This document shows, one piece after another, positions 39,054 to 49,421 of a stretch of 64,000 nt of DNA. Position 1 is the first letter of the stretch; every line of letters begins with the position of its first letter. The stretch spans positions 1,488,001-1,552,000 of the forward strand of contig NZ_CP032482.1 of assembly GCF_003600645.1 (NCBI RefSeq), given 5' to 3'. This DNA comes from Yersinia rochesterensis (lineage in GTDB: Bacteria > Pseudomonadota > Gammaproteobacteria > Enterobacterales > Enterobacteriaceae). The position numbers and the translations under genes are program-made. The notes under the pieces were generated by a model that made no database searches, was not told where the DNA came from, and worked only from the letters and a program-made list of their open reading frames with translations.

Positions 39054-39099
39054 TATGCTCGTGATGTTTCAAGCTGCGATTCGAGTTATTTAGAGCATA
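39054..39099. repeat. ERIC remnant reduced to its two ends (46 bp)
   Basis: TATGCTCGTGATGTTTCAAG joined to GATTCGAGTTATTTAGAGC gives the left and right termini of an ERIC (compare 58723-58745 and 58905-58926) with the whole core missing. It sits 4 bases beyond the yedA stop. Confidence 0.65.
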
Positions 39100-39103
39100 G
39101 AGA

Positions 39104-39994
39104 TTAACGAGATTTAAACAGAAATTTCCCCAAAGTGACCAAAACCACCGCAGAAACAATGACGGCTAATGCCCACCACTCTCGGGTAGAGAGACTTTCA
39201 CCGGCAAAACTAATACCCAACAATACTGCAACGACTGGGTTTACATAGGCATAGCTGGTTGCCACCGCTGGGCGGACATTTTTCAGTAGGAACATATAAG
39301 CACTGATGGCAAGCATTGAGCCAAAAACAATCAAGTAAAGTAGTGACAGAATGCCCGCCATCGAGGGAGTTTGGGTCAGTTCTTCGCCACTTAGCGTACT
39401 GGCAAGCAGCAAAACAACGCCAGCGACCAGCATTTGCGCTGCACCGGACATCGGCCCATTAGGTAACGCGATTCGTGAGCTCCAGACCGAGCCAAAAGCC
39501 CAACTAGCAGAAGCCAGTAATATCAGCAGCGCGCCCAGTGGATTGCCTAATAAGTTGCTGCCGGTATTGAGCAATATAATACCTACCAGCCCAAGAGCAA
39601 TGCCTGACCATTCCAGTTTAGTATTCCGCATCCCCCATAACATACTGAAACACAAAGTGAAGAGTGGAACAGTTGCCACCATCACGGCGGCAATGCCGGA
39701 GGGAACATGCTGGTGTTCTGCAATGGTGACTAACCCATTACCGATAGCCAATAATAAAATACCAATCGTGCTGGCACCCATCCATTGGCGCAAAGTGGGG
39801 AGGGCATGACCACGAATAGCCAGGAAGCTGAACAATAATACCCCGGCAATCAGGTAGCGTAATCCTGCCATCATCAACGGTGGCCAGCTTTCGACCCCGA
39901 TTCGAATGACCAAATAAGTAGAACCCCAGACGAAGTATAAGGTGAAAAGTGAACCGACCAGCAACCACAGATTACGGCTATTTTGCTTCAGCAT
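39104..39994 (-). CDS. yedA: EamA-family drug/metabolite exporter YedA
   Basis: 296-residue inner-membrane protein with ten predicted helices in two EamA repeats (residues about 10-140 and 150-290). The first helix carries the FVWGSTYL motif typical of the YedA/RhtA group, and YAYVNPVVAVLLG is in helix 8-9. Length and motifs fit E. coli YedA, a broad-range metabolite exporter candidate whose substrate is unknown. The start at 39992-39994 is followed by basic residues, consistent with a cytoplasmic N-terminus. Confidence 0.85.
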   Translation of the reverse strand: MLKQNSRNLWLLVGSLFTLYFVWGSTYLVIRIGVESWPPLMMAGLRYLIAGVLLFSFLAIRGHALPTLRQWMGASTIGILLLAIGNGLVTIAEHQHVPSGIAAVMVATVPLFTLCFSMLWGMRNTKLEWSGIALGLVGIILLNTGSNLLGNPLGALLILLASASWAFGSVWSSRIALPNGPMSGAAQMLVAGVVLLLASTLSGEELTQTPSMAGILSLLYLIVFGSMLAISAYMFLLKNVRPAVATSYAYVNPVVAVLLGISFAGESLSTREWWALAVIVSAVVLVTLGKFLFKSR

Positions 39995-40312
39995 AGTTAT
40001 TCAATAGGAAAGGAACAATAAAATAGAGATGTACCAGTAAACATGAGAATAGCTATCGTTAGCAAAGGTTTTTATCATTTATTTACGTTTTAATTTTTCG
40101 TCTAAAATTTTCGTTAAAACAGATAGTTATTCTTATAATCAATACCACTTGGCTTAATAAGCAGTGACAAAACCTACTTTTGTCAAGAAAGCAAAAATTG
40201 CTTCAGGGATGATGCATAAAATCAGGGTACACAACTGAGCCTATATGACAATTATCGAATAAGGTGAGTGGGTTATGGGGCAATACGTTTGCTGATGGGG
40301 GGCCAGATTAGG
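39995..40312. other. Intergenic region between yedA and a small secreted-protein gene
   Basis: 318 bases, AT-rich, divergent promoters expected. TGACAAAACCTACTTTTGTCAA near 40166-40187 is an imperfect inverted repeat (TTGACAAAA-type arms) and may be an operator. No gene seen. Confidence 0.3.
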
Positions 40313-40585
40313 ATGCGTATTATTAATCTGACACGTTCTTATTTCGGCCTGGCGACACTGTTGGCACTGCTTTTTATGCCCATCGCTGAGGCAGCACAGA
40401 GTGAATACATTTTTTTATCTACCCGTGCGCTGCAACATAATCAATGGGTTATCGCGGAAGATAAAGAGAAAGATCGATTGCAGAAAGGGATTGAACAGGC
40501 TGATTTTTCCGATACAGCGAGTCAAATGTACAAAACTGAAGCGCTGCGTGACGTCGGGTTATTATCTGTTCCTATTAATAAATAA
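40313..40585 (+). CDS. Small secreted protein, hypothetical
   Basis: 90-residue protein with a clear signal peptide (MRIINLTRSYFGLATLLALL ... PIAEA, cleavage before AQ), leaving about 63 mature, helical, highly charged residues without cysteine. I do not recognise the family. ATG 40313 has AGG at 3 bases only; ATG 40295 and 40268 are in frame but lack the signal-peptide layout. It is alone, convergent with the porin gene and followed by its terminator. Confidence 0.55.
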   Translation: MRIINLTRSYFGLATLLALLFMPIAEAAQSEYIFLSTRALQHNQWVIAEDKEKDRLQKGIEQADFSDTASQMYKTEALRDVGLLSVPINK

Positions 40586-40601
40586 ATTATTAATAAGTAA
40601 T

Positions 40602-40625
40602 AAAAAACCGGGAGTGACCTCCCGG
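40602..40625 (-). terminator. Rho-independent terminator of the porin gene
   Basis: On the minus strand CCGGGAG / CTCCCGG with a 4-base loop is followed by TTTTTT (40602-40607 complement). It lies 90 bases after the porin stop and right after the convergent small gene. Confidence 0.82.
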
Positions 40626-40716
40626 CAAAATGTGATGACTGCTAATAAAATAAATTCACAAAACACGATGAAACATTCAAACAATAAAGCAATGAGGATA
40701 ATGCTAAATCACCAGA

Positions 40717-41832
40717 TTAGAATTGATAGACCAGGCCAACCGCAGCAACGTTATCTGTATTCAGTTTCAGTTTATTATCATTGTTCAACTGGTTTATTTT
40801 ATAATCTACATAGGTTGACATGTTTTTATTGAAGTAATATATAGCACCGATGTCAATGTATTTGACCAGGTCAGCATCGCCAACACCTTCGATATCTTTT
40901 CCTTTAGATTGAATATAAGCCAAAGAAGGTTTTAAACCGAAATCGAACTGATATTGTGCGACCAATTCAATATTCTGAGTTTTATTAGCAAAACCACTAA
41001 CGCCAGTTGAAACATTATTAATAACCGCAGTACCAGAAATAGGTGTCATATTGCGGGTTTCAGCGTAAGTTGCACCTAAGTAAACACCGTTATCATCATA
41101 TTTTAGGCCAGTTGTCCAGGCATCAGCTTTATCGCCTTTACCAAATCGACCTTCTTTCTGGGCTGTGGTGCGGTTAGATGAAGAATAAGCTGCACCCACA
41201 CTGACACCCGCACCAATTGCGTAGCTGGAAGACATGCCGAAGCCGTCGCCATTCTGTTTGGTGGCATCTGCACGGCCATTGGTGTTGTCGGATTCGTTGC
41301 CATTTTTACCCTGATATTGCAGGGAGAATTTCAGTCCATCAACCAGACCGAAGAAATCTGTATTACGGTAAGTTGCCACGCCAGTCGTACGGCCAGTCAA
41401 GAAGTTATCGGTTCTGGTGTAGCTGTCATTACCAAATTCCGGCAGCATATCGGTCCAGGCCGCGATGTCATATAATACGCCATAGTTACGACCATAATCG
41501 ATTGAACCTAATTTACCGTAACGTAAACCCGCAAATGCTAAGCGTGTTTTGTTGTCTTTTGTTTCCTGGCTTTCAGCGTAGTTAGCGGCGAAGTTATATT
41601 CCCACTGACCATAACCAGTTAATTGGTCGGTGATTTGGGTGGCACCTTTAAAACCAAGGCGAACATAAGATTTGTCACCATCACTTTTACTATTATCAGA
41701 GAAATAATGCAGAGCTTTTACTTTCCCGTATAAATCCAGTTTATTACCATCTTTATTGTAGATTTCTGCTGCGTGTGAAGAAGTGGCAACTAATAAAGCC
41801 GGTATTAGGATTGACAGAATATTACGTTTCAT
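40717..41832 (-). CDS. General porin of the OmpC/OmpF family
   Basis: 371-residue trimeric outer-membrane porin. A 21-residue signal peptide ([19 protein letters not shown], cleavage HAA|EIYN) precedes a 16-stranded barrel with the usual start [17 protein letters not shown], the constriction-loop region ([19 protein letters not shown], residues about 133-151) and the C-terminal ...VGLVYQF with terminal Phe required for barrel assembly. It resembles OmpC/OmpN/OmpF; which one is not decided here. Promoter signals upstream were not resolved; an ERIC lies about 190 bases upstream. Confidence 0.93.
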   Translation of the reverse strand: MKRNILSILIPALLVATSSHAAEIYNKDGNKLDLYGKVKALHYFSDNSKSDGDKSYVRLGFKGATQITDQLTGYGQWEYNFAANYAESQETKDNKTRLAFAGLRYGKLGSIDYGRNYGVLYDIAAWTDMLPEFGNDSYTRTDNFLTGRTTGVATYRNTDFFGLVDGLKFSLQYQGKNGNESDNTNGRADATKQNGDGFGMSSSYAIGAGVSVGAAYSSSNRTTAQKEGRFGKGDKADAWTTGLKYDDNGVYLGATYAETRNMTPISGTAVINNVSTGVSGFANKTQNIELVAQYQFDFGLKPSLAYIQSKGKDIEGVGDADLVKYIDIGAIYYFNKNMSTYVDYKINQLNNDNKLKLNTDNVAAVGLVYQF

Positions 41833-42022
41833 ATTTATGCCCTGTTTCTCTTATTTGAAAAGACGCGAATAGTAGAATTTTTTGCTGTATTCAATATCTG
41901 TCTGAATTCATCCAGCGCAGAATTTTTACCGCATCTGTGTGATATATTTATGACAAAATATAAATAACTACGATTTTGCGTAAATATTATGCATTTTCAG
42001 CTGCACTAAACTGACACTTATC

Positions 42023-42150
<128 letters not shown>

Positions 42151-42219
42151 TGCTTTCGGGCTGACGTGAGCGCTACGGTGTGGGACAATAGGGCAACATT
42201 CAGTTTAGATAAGATATGC

Positions 42220-44400
42220 ATGGCGTTGTCCCCAGCAGTAAAAGAACAAATTAGTCAGTGGTATAAGGCTCTTTCGCAGCAGATCCCGGACTTTATTTCT
42301 CGTGCTCCACAGCGCCAGATGATCGCCGAAGTGGCAAAAACACTGGCCGGCGACGCAGGCCGTCACTTGGCTATTGAGGCCCCGACGGGTGTTGGCAAAA
42401 CACTGTCTTATCTGATCCCCGGCATTGCCGTCAGCCGGGCAGAAAGCAAGCCGCTGGTGGTCAGTACCGCAAATGTGGCGTTGCAGGATCAGATTTACAG
42501 TAAAGATTTGCCGCTGTTGAAGAAGATTATTCCTGACCTCAAGTTCACCGGTGCCTTTGGGCGCGGGCGGTATGTTTGTCCACGTAATCTTGCGGCGATG
42601 TGCACGGATGTGTCCGGACAAGGGGATTTATCACTTTTTCTCGGTGATGAATTAGCTCCTGCTAATGGTGAGGAACAGGCTACGTGCCTGGCACTGTCTA
42701 AGTCTTTGAATAGTCATGTTTGGGATGGCCTGCGTGACCATCATCAGTTATCACTTAGTGACAGTCTGTGGGCCAAATTAAGTACCGATAAGGCCAACTG
42801 CCTCGGGCGTAATTGCCATTATTTTCGTGAATGCCCATTTTTTATTGCCCGCAAAGAAATCGAAAATGCTGATGTGGTGGTCGCCAACCATGCATTAGTC
42901 ATGGCGGCATTGGAAACTGAATCCGTATTGCCCAATCCCAAAGAGCTGCTGCTGGTATTGGATGAGGGCCATCATCTGCCCGATGTAGCACGGGATGCGC
43001 TAGAAATTGAGGGTGAAATCACTGCTGTTTTTGCCAATATGCAGTTGGATATGATTGCCCGGCTGGTAGATCAATGCATGGTGCAATACCGGCCGAAAAA
43101 CCCGCCGGGTCTGGCGAATCCTGAGCGTTTGAAGGATCACTGCGAGCAGTTGCGTGAGCTGATGTTGAGTGTAGAACAGCAAGTTAGTCAACTTTTACCC
43201 GCCGATGGTAGCCCGGCAGTATATCGCTTCGAAATGGGCGAGTTACCGGGCAGTTTGACGGAAGATTGCGCCAAATTATTCAAGTTGACGGATGCCCTAC
43301 GTGGTCTGGCTGAGTTTGTTCTTAATGATTTGAGCGAACAAACTGGTAAGCACGATATTGTGCGGTTACATCGTGCCATTTTGCAAATGAGCCGGACATT
43401 GGGTTATCTCGAGGCCATGAGTAAGCTCTGGCGCTTGGCTGCCATGGAAAAAGCGTCGAATGCGCCGATTTCCAAGTGGGTTACTCGGGATTATCGCGAG
43501 AACCAAACTCATCTCTATTTTCATTGCGTGGGAATTCGTGTTAGTGATCAACTAGATAAAATGCTGTGGCGCAAAGTGCCCCATGTAATAGTCACTTCAG
43601 CCACATTGCGATCACTCAATAGTTTTGCGCGTTTGCAGGAATTGAGCGGTTTGAGCGAAAAGGCCGGAGACCGGTTTGAAACCTTGTCATCACCCTTTAA
43701 TCATATTGAGCAAGGGAAGCTGATTATTCCCAAAATGCGCTTTGAGCCGACTATGGCTCATGAAGCTGAGCATTTGGCAGAAATGGCGCATTTCTTCCGC
43801 GCGCAGCAAGCCAGTGGGCGACATAAAGGTATGTTGGTCCTGTTTAGCAGCCATCGGGCGATGCAAACTTTTCTCAGTCATGTTACCGATTTGCGTTTAA
43901 TGCTGTTAGTCCAAGGTGATCAACCGCGCTATCGGCTGGTTGAAGAACACCGTAAGCGGGTGAAGAATGGCACCGCCAGTGTGTTGATTGGCTTGCAATC
44001 TTTTGCCGAGGGGCTGGATTTGAAAGGGGACTTATTGACTCAGGTTCATATTCACAAAATTTCATTTCCACCTATCGACAGCCCGGTTATTTTGACCGAG
44101 GGTGAATGGCTTAAGTCATTGAAACGCTATCCATTTGAAGTGCAGAGCTTGCCAAGTGCTTCATTTAACTTGATACAGCAGGTCGGGCGCTTGATTCGAA
44201 GTCATCAATGTCACGGTGAAATTGTTATTTATGACCGGCGTTTGTTAACCAAGGGCTATGGCTCGCGGTTATTGGCGGCGTTGCCGATTTTCCCCATTGA
44301 GCAGCCAGATATGCCCGAGGGAAAAAGTATTCCTGCACTGCCGGTGAAAGTGGCCGCTAAGGCGGGTAAGAGAGTGCGGAAGAAACGGGCGTCTTTATAA
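42220..44400 (+). CDS. dinG: ATP-dependent DNA helicase DinG
   Basis: 726-residue XPD-like iron-sulfur helicase that unwinds R-loops, D-loops and forked DNA. Walker A is APTGVGKT (near residue 49); the four FeS cysteines are in FGRGRYVCPRN, MCTD, NCLGRNCHY and the following C-x-F region (about residues 120-210); DEGH is motif II and QVGRLIRS motif VI. ATG 42220 gives the E. coli start MAL; the frame runs 18 codons further up. E. coli dinG is SOS-induced through a LexA box; none is visible here and an ERIC sits just upstream. Confidence 0.97.
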   Translation: MALSPAVKEQISQWYKALSQQIPDFISRAPQRQMIAEVAKTLAGDAGRHLAIEAPTGVGKTLSYLIPGIAVSRAESKPLVVSTANVALQDQIYSKDLPLLKKIIPDLKFTGAFGRGRYVCPRNLAAMCTDVSGQGDLSLFLGDELAPANGEEQATCLALSKSLNSHVWDGLRDHHQLSLSDSLWAKLSTDKANCLGRNCHYFRECPFFIARKEIENADVVVANHALVMAALETESVLPNPKELLLVLDEGHHLPDVARDALEIEGEITAVFANMQLDMIARLVDQCMVQYRPKNPPGLANPERLKDHCEQLRELMLSVEQQVSQLLPADGSPAVYRFEMGELPGSLTEDCAKLFKLTDALRGLAEFVLNDLSEQTGKHDIVRLHRAILQMSRTLGYLEAMSKLWRLAAMEKASNAPISKWVTRDYRENQTHLYFHCVGIRVSDQLDKMLWRKVPHVIVTSATLRSLNSFARLQELSGLSEKAGDRFETLSSPFNHIEQGKLIIPKMRFEPTMAHEAEHLAEMAHFFRAQQASGRHKGMLVLFSSHRAMQTFLSHVTDLRLMLLVQGDQPRYRLVEEHRKRVKNGTASVLIGLQSFAEGLDLKGDLLTQVHIHKISFPPIDSPVILTEGEWLKSLKRYPFEVQSLPSASFNLIQQVGRLIRSHQCHGEIVIYDRRLLTKGYGSRLLAALPIFPIEQPDMPEGKSIPALPVKVAAKAGKRVRKKRASL

Positions 44401-44706
44401 TAGGATTCGGTTATCAGAGCGGGGCGAGTGATTATTTATAGTCGAGGTTGCCTTTCTGATAAGCGAATTCCACTCGCATCTAACCTCAAATCACAGCAAA
44501 ACTCATTGCCTTTATTAATTATTTTTTAAAAAATAATTTGATCTGAAATCTTTTCTGATAGACATAAATTCAGTGACTAAGCTTATACCAGCCGCGGGTA
44601 AGCAGACACTAACACGTCAAGCGGTACCTCCGGTGTACATTGCTGCTATTGATTCACGGCAATGCTAACTGCTATCAATATATTTAGCGGACTGAGGTCG
44701 ATCAAT
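44401..44706. other. Intergenic dinG-aqpZ
   Basis: 306 bases between two genes on the same strand. No terminator with a T run, repeat or small gene is convincing. An in-frame ATG at 44662 exists upstream of aqpZ but lacks family similarity. Confidence 0.3.
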
Positions 44707-45411
44707 ATGAAACAGCTAATGGCTGAATTTATTGGCACTTTCTGGTTGGTATTAGGCGGATGTGGCAGTGCAGTATTGTCTGCAATGTTCCCGGAGGCGG
44801 GGATTGGGTTTCTCGGTGTGGCGTTGGCATTTGGGCTGGCGCTGGTCACGATGTCCTATGCATTAGGGCATATCTCTGGTGCGCATTTTAATCCTGCGGT
44901 ATCACTCGGTTTATGGGTGGGTGGCCGTTTCTCTGGCGCGCAATTACTGCCTTATATCCTCTCGCAAGTGCTTGGGGGATTAGCGGGTGCCGCCGTTTTA
45001 TATTTAATCGCCAGCGGCAAAGTCGGTTTTGATGTCAGTGCCGGGTTTGCCAGTAACGGTTTTGGCGGGCGCTCCCCCGGAGGTTACAGTTTACCCTCGG
45101 TATTGCTGGCCGAGGTGATTTTAACCATGGGTTTCGTCATGGTGATTATGGGGGTGACGGATGCAGCGACCCCCGCAGTAGTCGGCCCTTTAGTCATTGG
45201 CCTGTTTTATACATTGATTCATTTAATCAGTATTCCAGTGGATAACACCTCGGTAAATCCTGCTCGTAGCACCGGTGTGGCTATTTTTGCCGGTGGAATT
45301 GCCTTGCAACAATTATGGGTATTTTGGCTGTCCCCTTTGGTGGGCGGAGCTTTGGGCGGCGCTATTTATCAAGTGCTATTCAGCCGGCCCGAAGAGCTGG
45401 ACAATCCATAG
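44707..45411 (+). CDS. aqpZ: Aquaporin Z
   Basis: 234-residue water channel with six membrane helices and two half-helices. Both NPA boxes are present: HFNPAVS (near residue 63) and SVNPARS (near 186). The selectivity filter residues fit aquaporin rather than glycerol facilitator (His in LIHLISIP, Arg after the second NPA). ATG 44707 gives [12 protein letters not shown], close to E. coli AqpZ. In E. coli aqpZ is elsewhere; here it separates dinG from ybiB. Confidence 0.96.
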   Translation: MKQLMAEFIGTFWLVLGGCGSAVLSAMFPEAGIGFLGVALAFGLALVTMSYALGHISGAHFNPAVSLGLWVGGRFSGAQLLPYILSQVLGGLAGAAVLYLIASGKVGFDVSAGFASNGFGGRSPGGYSLPSVLLAEVILTMGFVMVIMGVTDAATPAVVGPLVIGLFYTLIHLISIPVDNTSVNPARSTGVAIFAGGIALQQLWVFWLSPLVGGALGGAIYQVLFSRPEELDNP

Positions 45412-45575
45412 AGACATTCAGCTCATTGCTTTGGATTACTCACTTTGGCCGATCAATATCCCGCACTGGAGATTGAAGCGCTGGTCGGGGCCTTTACTAC
45501 ATATTCACCGCAGTAACAATTTCGGGCACATTCATCACTATTGGTGATAAAGTTTCAGAAGTATTCAACTTATTT

Positions 45576-45654
45576 ATATTCTGAATAATTCGAGTTGCAG
45601 CGGCTGTGTAATAAAGAAAGCCAACACAGGCAACTTGCAGGATGACGGGTATAG
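45576..45654. repeat. ERIC element with internal deletion (about 79 bp)
   Basis: Left part TGAATAATTCGAGTTGCAG and right part CAACTTGCAGGATGACGGG are ERIC ends like those of the 42023 copy, while the central CGATGAGC..GATTCGGG core is replaced by a short AT-rich stretch. It lies in the aqpZ-ybiB spacer, 35 bases before ybiB. Confidence 0.7.
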
Positions 45655-45688
45655 AGTTACGGAACATTGAGAGGCGAAATACCGCACC

Positions 45689-46648
45689 ATGGATTACAGC
45701 AAAATTATCAAAGAGATTGGGCGCGGTAAAAATCATGCCCGGGATCTGGATCAGACGACCGCATATGAACTATATAAAGCCATGTTGGCCGGGCAAGTAC
45801 CGGAGCTGGAACTGGGTGGCATTCTGATTGCATTTCGTATTAAAGGTGAATCTGAACAGGAGATTTTGGGGTTTTATCAGGCGATGCAGGAACAGGTGAT
45901 GTCACTGCGGGCACCGCAAAATCGCCCATTACCAGTGGTTATTCCGAGTTATAACGGCGCGCGTAAACAAGCTAATCTCACCCCATTATTGGCGTTATTG
46001 CTAGCCCGCCTTGGGCTACCGGTGGTGGTACACGGCGTGACAGAAGACAGTAGCCGGGTGACCAGCGCCGAGATTTTCCAACACCTGAATATCCCTTGGT
46101 CACACAGTGCCACAGAGGCTCAACAGCGTCTGGATGATGGGCTGCCGGTGTTTATTCCTGTTTCAGCATTGTCCGCTCAATTAGACGATCAATTACAGCA
46201 ACGCTGGCGTATGGGGGTGCGAAATAGCAGCCATACATTGGCAAAATTGGCAACGCCATTTGTTCGCGACCAAGCACTGCGCCTTGCCAGTGTTTCTCAT
46301 CCAGAATATATGCAAAAAGTCGGCGGTTTCTTCCAGGCGATCAGTGCTCCGGCCCTGTTACAGCAAGGGACTGAAGGGGAGGTTTATGCCAACCCATTAC
46401 GTTGCCCACCCATCCATTATATCGATAATGGTGAGCAGCAAATTTTGTTGGAACGCCAACCCGAGCCGGCCGAACTGGCATTACCCTCGTCGAAAGAGGC
46501 TGCCATTACCGCCCGCTGGATTGAAGATTGTTTGGCCAGTGTTGTACCCATTCCAGATTCTATTCAAAAGCAGCTTGCTTGCTGTTTGGTAGCCGTTGGG
46601 CGGGCGGAGACTATCGAACAGGCACGGCAACAAATTAATGACTTATAA
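45689..46648 (+). CDS. ybiB: TrpD2-family DNA-binding protein YbiB
   Basis: 319-residue protein of the anthranilate phosphoribosyltransferase fold (TrpD2). The N-terminal helical domain begins IIKEIGRGKNHARDLD; the TrpD-like glycine loop and catalytic motifs are altered, as in YbiB, which binds nucleic acids rather than acting as an enzyme. In E. coli it is cotranscribed with dinG and LexA-regulated; here aqpZ lies between them. ATG 45689 has GAGAGGCG about 12 bases upstream. Confidence 0.9.
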   Translation: MDYSKIIKEIGRGKNHARDLDQTTAYELYKAMLAGQVPELELGGILIAFRIKGESEQEILGFYQAMQEQVMSLRAPQNRPLPVVIPSYNGARKQANLTPLLALLLARLGLPVVVHGVTEDSSRVTSAEIFQHLNIPWSHSATEAQQRLDDGLPVFIPVSALSAQLDDQLQQRWRMGVRNSSHTLAKLATPFVRDQALRLASVSHPEYMQKVGGFFQAISAPALLQQGTEGEVYANPLRCPPIHYIDNGEQQILLERQPEPAELALPSSKEAAITARWIEDCLASVVPIPDSIQKQLACCLVAVGRAETIEQARQQINDL

Positions 46649-46887
46649 GGCATTACTATCATTCGGTAGATGGCTATAGTTAATGTGTATTTTTAGTAGA
46701 TAATTTAAATATTACATCCGTGATGTTTTTTTTGTATTTGTCTTTTTATTACTATTTGATTTTAATGGTTTTACTGATTTAATTTAATCATGTTTTGTTG
46801 TCTTTTTTTGAGGGTGATAAACTCACTATTATTTGGTTTTTACTGACTTAAATTGATATTAATGAATAATTGCTGAAAAGGAACACT

Positions 46888-48750
46888 ATGCGACAAGCTT
46901 TAGACTACTTTACTGCTCTGAATAAGGATTACCTGGCTGTCCATCAGGCTAAAGAAGATCTTTTTTGGCAGAATTATATGGGGCTAGGTGGGGAGGATAT
47001 TGCTCAGCAATTCTCTACAGCCGAGAGTGTTTATAAGCGTTTTATCGCACAGAGCCACCGCTTGAAAGAACTGCGTGACTTGATTGCCCAGTTGGAAAAC
47101 GAGCCATCCACCGTGGATCGCGATGCACTATTGCACGGGTTGCAAGGGTGGTACCGTTTTTTTGATTGTAATGCTATTGAAGACCTCAACACACAAGCCC
47201 TACTTGATGAAATTATTGCCGCAGAATCATCCCTTTACCAACGGCGCAAAAGCTTCACTCTAACCCATTTAAATGCTGCCGGTGAGCGGGTTTCCGCCTC
47301 TCTGGGTGAGTTATTGACGAACCAGGGCACTAATGAAAATGCAGAATGTCGGCACAGTTCGCACTTGGCATTGCGGGAGTTGGAACAATGGCTATTGCAC
47401 AATGGTTTGCCAGAATTAATTAGTTTGCGTAATCGTTTTGCGCGGAAATTGGGTTATCGCAATTACTTTGATTACAAAGTGAATAAAACCGAGCAGATGA
47501 CGCCGGAACAGTTATTTGCCATTTTGGATCGTTTTGAAGAACAAACTCGCGAGGCTAATTTGCGTAGTTTGCAGCAACTCGTTGAGGAAAAAGGCCTTGA
47601 AACGCTGGAGCCGTGGAATATTCGCTTTGCCAGCGGGGGAGATGTCACCCGCCTACTAGATCCTTATTTTCCCTTTGCCGAGTCACTTGACCGCTGGGTT
47701 AATAGTTTTAAGCGGCTACATGTTGGTTTTCGCGGCGCACAGATGAATTTGGATCTGCTGGTGCGTAAAGGGAAATATGAAAATGGTTTTATGCATGGGC
47801 CGGTGCCGCCTTTTGTTGACCAAGGTCACTGGGTTCCGGCGCGCATCAATTTCACCAGTTTGGCCAAGCCCGATCAGGTTGGAAGTGGGGCGTCGGGGCT
47901 AAATACCTTATTTCATGAAGGTGGGCATGCGGCCCATTTTTCTAATATTGTGCAAAATGCTCCCTGTTTTTCACAAGAATTCCCTCCAACCTCAATGGCC
48001 TACGCCGAAACGCAATCTATGTTCTGCGATAGCTTGCTTGATGATGCCGATTGGTTAAAACGTTATGCTAAGAACAGTCAGGGCGAATCGATTCCCGACG
48101 CATTGATTCAGGAAAGCATTCAGGCGCGACAACCCATGCGAGCTTTTAATGATCGGCATATTTTATTAGTGCCCTATTTTGAATGGCAACTTTATCAGTG
48201 GGATGATGCACAACGCACACCAGAAGCGATAACTCAACTGGCCCGAGACATTGAATTAAAAATTCTGGGTGTCAGTGGCAGCCCACGCCCGACACTGGCT
48301 ATTCCGCATTTATTATCAATGGAGTCTGCTTGCTCCTATCAAGGTTATTTATTGGCATTGATGGCGGTAGAACAAACACGAGCATTCTTCCTCAACCGCG
48401 ATGGTTATCTGACGGACAACCCCGCTATCGGCCCCGATCTTGCAGAACATTATTGGCGGCCCGGCAACAGTGTCACTCACGATGAAACATTGCGCAGCCT
48501 GACAGGGGAAGGCTTCAATCCAGATTATCTGGCGAAGGTTTGTAATCAAACCGTTGAAGAAGCTTGGGATGAAGCCCTGAAAACAATTAAACTGGCGGCA
48601 ATACGCCCACAACCGGTAGCAGATTTTGACTTAAACGTGACTATGCGGGTGGTTGATGGAGATGAGCAACTGGCTGACAATCAGCAAGGTGATGAGGCCA
48701 TGTGTCGCACATTTGCCAGTGCAATAAATGCCCGACTCCTATCAATGTGA
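46888..48750 (+). CDS. M3-family zinc metallopeptidase (oligoendopeptidase-like)
   Basis: 620-residue cytoplasmic peptidase without signal sequence. The zinc motif HEGGHAAHF (HExxH, near residue 347) and the downstream glutamate helix YAETQSMFCD (near 373) match the M3 family; an Arg/Tyr-rich C-terminal lid with SYQGYLLA follows. It probably degrades short peptides. ATG 46888 has AAAAGGAAC at 6 bases; the open frame starts 6 codons earlier. E. coli K-12 has ybiC in roughly this place instead. A terminator follows. Confidence 0.9.
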   Translation: MRQALDYFTALNKDYLAVHQAKEDLFWQNYMGLGGEDIAQQFSTAESVYKRFIAQSHRLKELRDLIAQLENEPSTVDRDALLHGLQGWYRFFDCNAIEDLNTQALLDEIIAAESSLYQRRKSFTLTHLNAAGERVSASLGELLTNQGTNENAECRHSSHLALRELEQWLLHNGLPELISLRNRFARKLGYRNYFDYKVNKTEQMTPEQLFAILDRFEEQTREANLRSLQQLVEEKGLETLEPWNIRFASGGDVTRLLDPYFPFAESLDRWVNSFKRLHVGFRGAQMNLDLLVRKGKYENGFMHGPVPPFVDQGHWVPARINFTSLAKPDQVGSGASGLNTLFHEGGHAAHFSNIVQNAPCFSQEFPPTSMAYAETQSMFCDSLLDDADWLKRYAKNSQGESIPDALIQESIQARQPMRAFNDRHILLVPYFEWQLYQWDDAQRTPEAITQLARDIELKILGVSGSPRPTLAIPHLLSMESACSYQGYLLALMAVEQTRAFFLNRDGYLTDNPAIGPDLAEHYWRPGNSVTHDETLRSLTGEGFNPDYLAKVCNQTVEEAWDEALKTIKLAAIRPQPVADFDLNVTMRVVDGDEQLADNQQGDEAMCRTFASAINARLLSM

Positions 48751-48770
48751 TTCGGTGTTTTGTCGACATA

Positions 48771-48804
48771 AAAAAGCCCATCAGGTTGGCTGATGGGCTT
48801 TTTC
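48771..48804 (+). terminator. Rho-independent terminator, probably bidirectional
   Basis: Stem AAAAAGCCCATCA / TGATGGGCTTTTT with a 6-base loop, 20 bases after the M3 peptidase stop. The symmetric A and T runs let it serve the convergent ybiJ-like gene too. Confidence 0.92.
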
Positions 48805-48869
48805 TCTTTCAGAAATGCTATGGCTCAATAAGGGCAGCGAGCATTGCTAAAATATAATATAAATATCAA

Positions 48870-49130
48870 TTAGTTATAAATGGTCGCAGTACCGTGCATC
48901 AAGTTATTACCGGTTGTTGAGGTAATAGTAAAAGCTTTAGCACCGGCGGCATCTGCTTTTTCGGCCAGTTGTGCTTTCAAGCTGCTCAGGTCAGTGACGT
49001 TACTAACGGAGATAACACCGACTTGTTCTAATTTAGCCGCATCTTGGCTGTTGATGTGTTCTGCGGCAAAGCTAGCGAAAGACAGAGTAGACAGGGCGAT
49101 AACTGCAACGAAATTTTTGATGTTTTTCAT
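48870..49130 (-). CDS. YdgH/BhsA/McbA-like (DUF1471) periplasmic protein
   Basis: 86-residue secreted protein. A signal peptide (MKNIKNFVAVIALSTLSFAS, cleavage FAA|EH) precedes a single DUF1471 domain: KLEQVGVISVSN, the AxLAEKADAAGAKAFTITS helix-strand and the closing GTATIYN. It resembles E. coli YbiJ, located in the same neighbourhood (ybiB-ybiC-ybiJ). Family members respond to stress and affect biofilm. RBS AGGAAT. Confidence 0.88.
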   Translation of the reverse strand: MKNIKNFVAVIALSTLSFASFAAEHINSQDAAKLEQVGVISVSNVTDLSSLKAQLAEKADAAGAKAFTITSTTGNNLMHGTATIYN

Positions 49131-49421
49131 GATGTATTCCTATTCGATTTTAAGGTTGAAAGGGCGTTCCCTTTCGATGGAAGCTATATTACGCCCTTGC
49201 AGAGATTTTAAAACCGGATACAATTGAGTTAATTATTCAAAATATTTGATTAATAATTGTCTGGGTTCATATCCTCAGGATATAAAAAATCAAAGTGAGA
49301 ACCATCGGCAATCTTTGAGATAAATCGGCAGATAGCGAGCTGTCTCTTGCGCTGCTGGCCCGTTCGCCGCGAATTTATGCTATCTTACGCGCCAGAAAAT
49401 GCTTATCAGAGAGTCAGTACG

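Noticed and set aside
41869..41895. CTGTATTCAATATCTG as a LexA box for dinG
   Set aside because: The right half is TCTG rather than ACAG, and it lies on the porin side of the ERIC, far from dinG.
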